From contig CAUYUJ010001338.1 in the NCBI GenBank assembly GCA_963575745.1, positions 38,421 to 102,420 on the forward strand: a stretch of 64,000 bases of DNA, given 5' to 3'. Position numbers and translations under genes: made by a program. This DNA is from Prorocentrum cordatum. Its lineage: Eukaryota; Sar; Dinophyceae; Prorocentrales; Prorocentraceae. Position 1 is the stretch's first letter. The number at the start of each line of letters is the position of its first letter. Positions 63,661 to 64,000 of this stretch are shown piece by piece. The notes under the pieces are model-generated. The model was not told the origin of the DNA. It saw only the letters and a program-made list of their open reading frames with translations, and did no database searches.

Positions 63661-64000
63661 GGTCTTCCGCCTTCTGTCTCGACCTCGGGGGCGCGCATAG
63701 TCGCCGGCCCCCAGGTGGAATCGCCCTCAAAGTAAGGCGCGCGCCGGAGCCGCGGGCTCACTACCGAGGAGGAGGAGGGGGGGGGGGGACGGGAAAGTGC
63801 CAGAGGAGACCCGATTGTGTCGGACCCGCTTCAGACTGACCGACGCGGGCAGCATTGGACTCCCGGACACTCCGTCAGGGCTAAGGAGGCATGGCACAAC
63901 GGAAACGCTAGTATCCAAAAGTTGTTTCTGATGTTGGGGCAGCTCGTTGTTTTGCTTTGAGTCGCTCATGCAGCGCGGCCGATCGGGCACGAGCGCGCAC
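63661..64000. other. Gene-free stretch to window end
   Basis: Nothing recognised. G run at 63778-63789. Confidence 0.4.

Overview
The window looks like nuclear DNA of a dinoflagellate. The grounds are GC-rich sequence, very few host exons, introns opened by GA or GC and always closed by AG followed by G, and retroelement proteins of the kind that fill dinoflagellate assemblies (tyrosine-recombinase retrotransposons with a transmembrane ORF1, and LINEs with C-terminal zinc fingers). No spliced-leader gene, rRNA or tRNA was seen, so the assignment rests on style rather than a marker gene.

The only recognisable host gene is the 3' end of OLA1 (Obg-like ATPase 1, the YchF family) on the + strand. 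Three tiny phase-0 exons (18251-18361, 37058-37123, 49792-49833) join in order to encode most of the TGS domain and end at a stop. They are separated by introns of about 18.7 and 12.7 kb. Sequence before 18251 is probably the preceding intron; no earlier exon was found in it.

Layout. 1-3.5 kb: a decayed LINE (copy A). 3.5-11 kb: microsatellites and small dispersed repeats, including three copies of a ~190-bp terminal-inverted-repeat element. 11.0-17.1 kb: a tyrosine-recombinase (DIRS-like) retrotransposon B with ORF1, reverse transcriptase, RNase H, recombinase and a methyltransferase-like ORF, bracketed by (ATAC)n on both sides. 18.25 kb: OLA1 exon a. 18.6-24.8 kb: a second, more decayed element C with the same order of domains, also ending in a methyltransferase-like domain. 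25.7-32.2 kb: the best-preserved element, LINE E (endonuclease, RT, zinc fingers, overlapping C-terminal ORF), bracketed by (CAT)n. 32-37 kb: simple repeats. 37.06 kb: OLA1 exon b. 37-49.8 kb: dense structured repeats, including a tandem hairpin array at 38.06-38.48 kb, a kilobase-scale 10-12-bp array, a 1.85-kb near-identical duplication, GC palindromes beside (TA)n, a long minisatellite that switches strand, and a foldback array. 49.79 kb: last OLA1 exon. 49.8-64 kb: more repeats, a 1.2-kb (GGT)n tract, a second foldback MITE copy and a reverse-strand LINE relic at 60.0-60.9 kb.

Elements A, B, C and E all lie in the same orientation as OLA1. Long reading frames inside simple repeats (4-5, 10, 36, 39-46 and 51-53 kb) are judged not to be genes. 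All alignments were made by eye; no database search was run.
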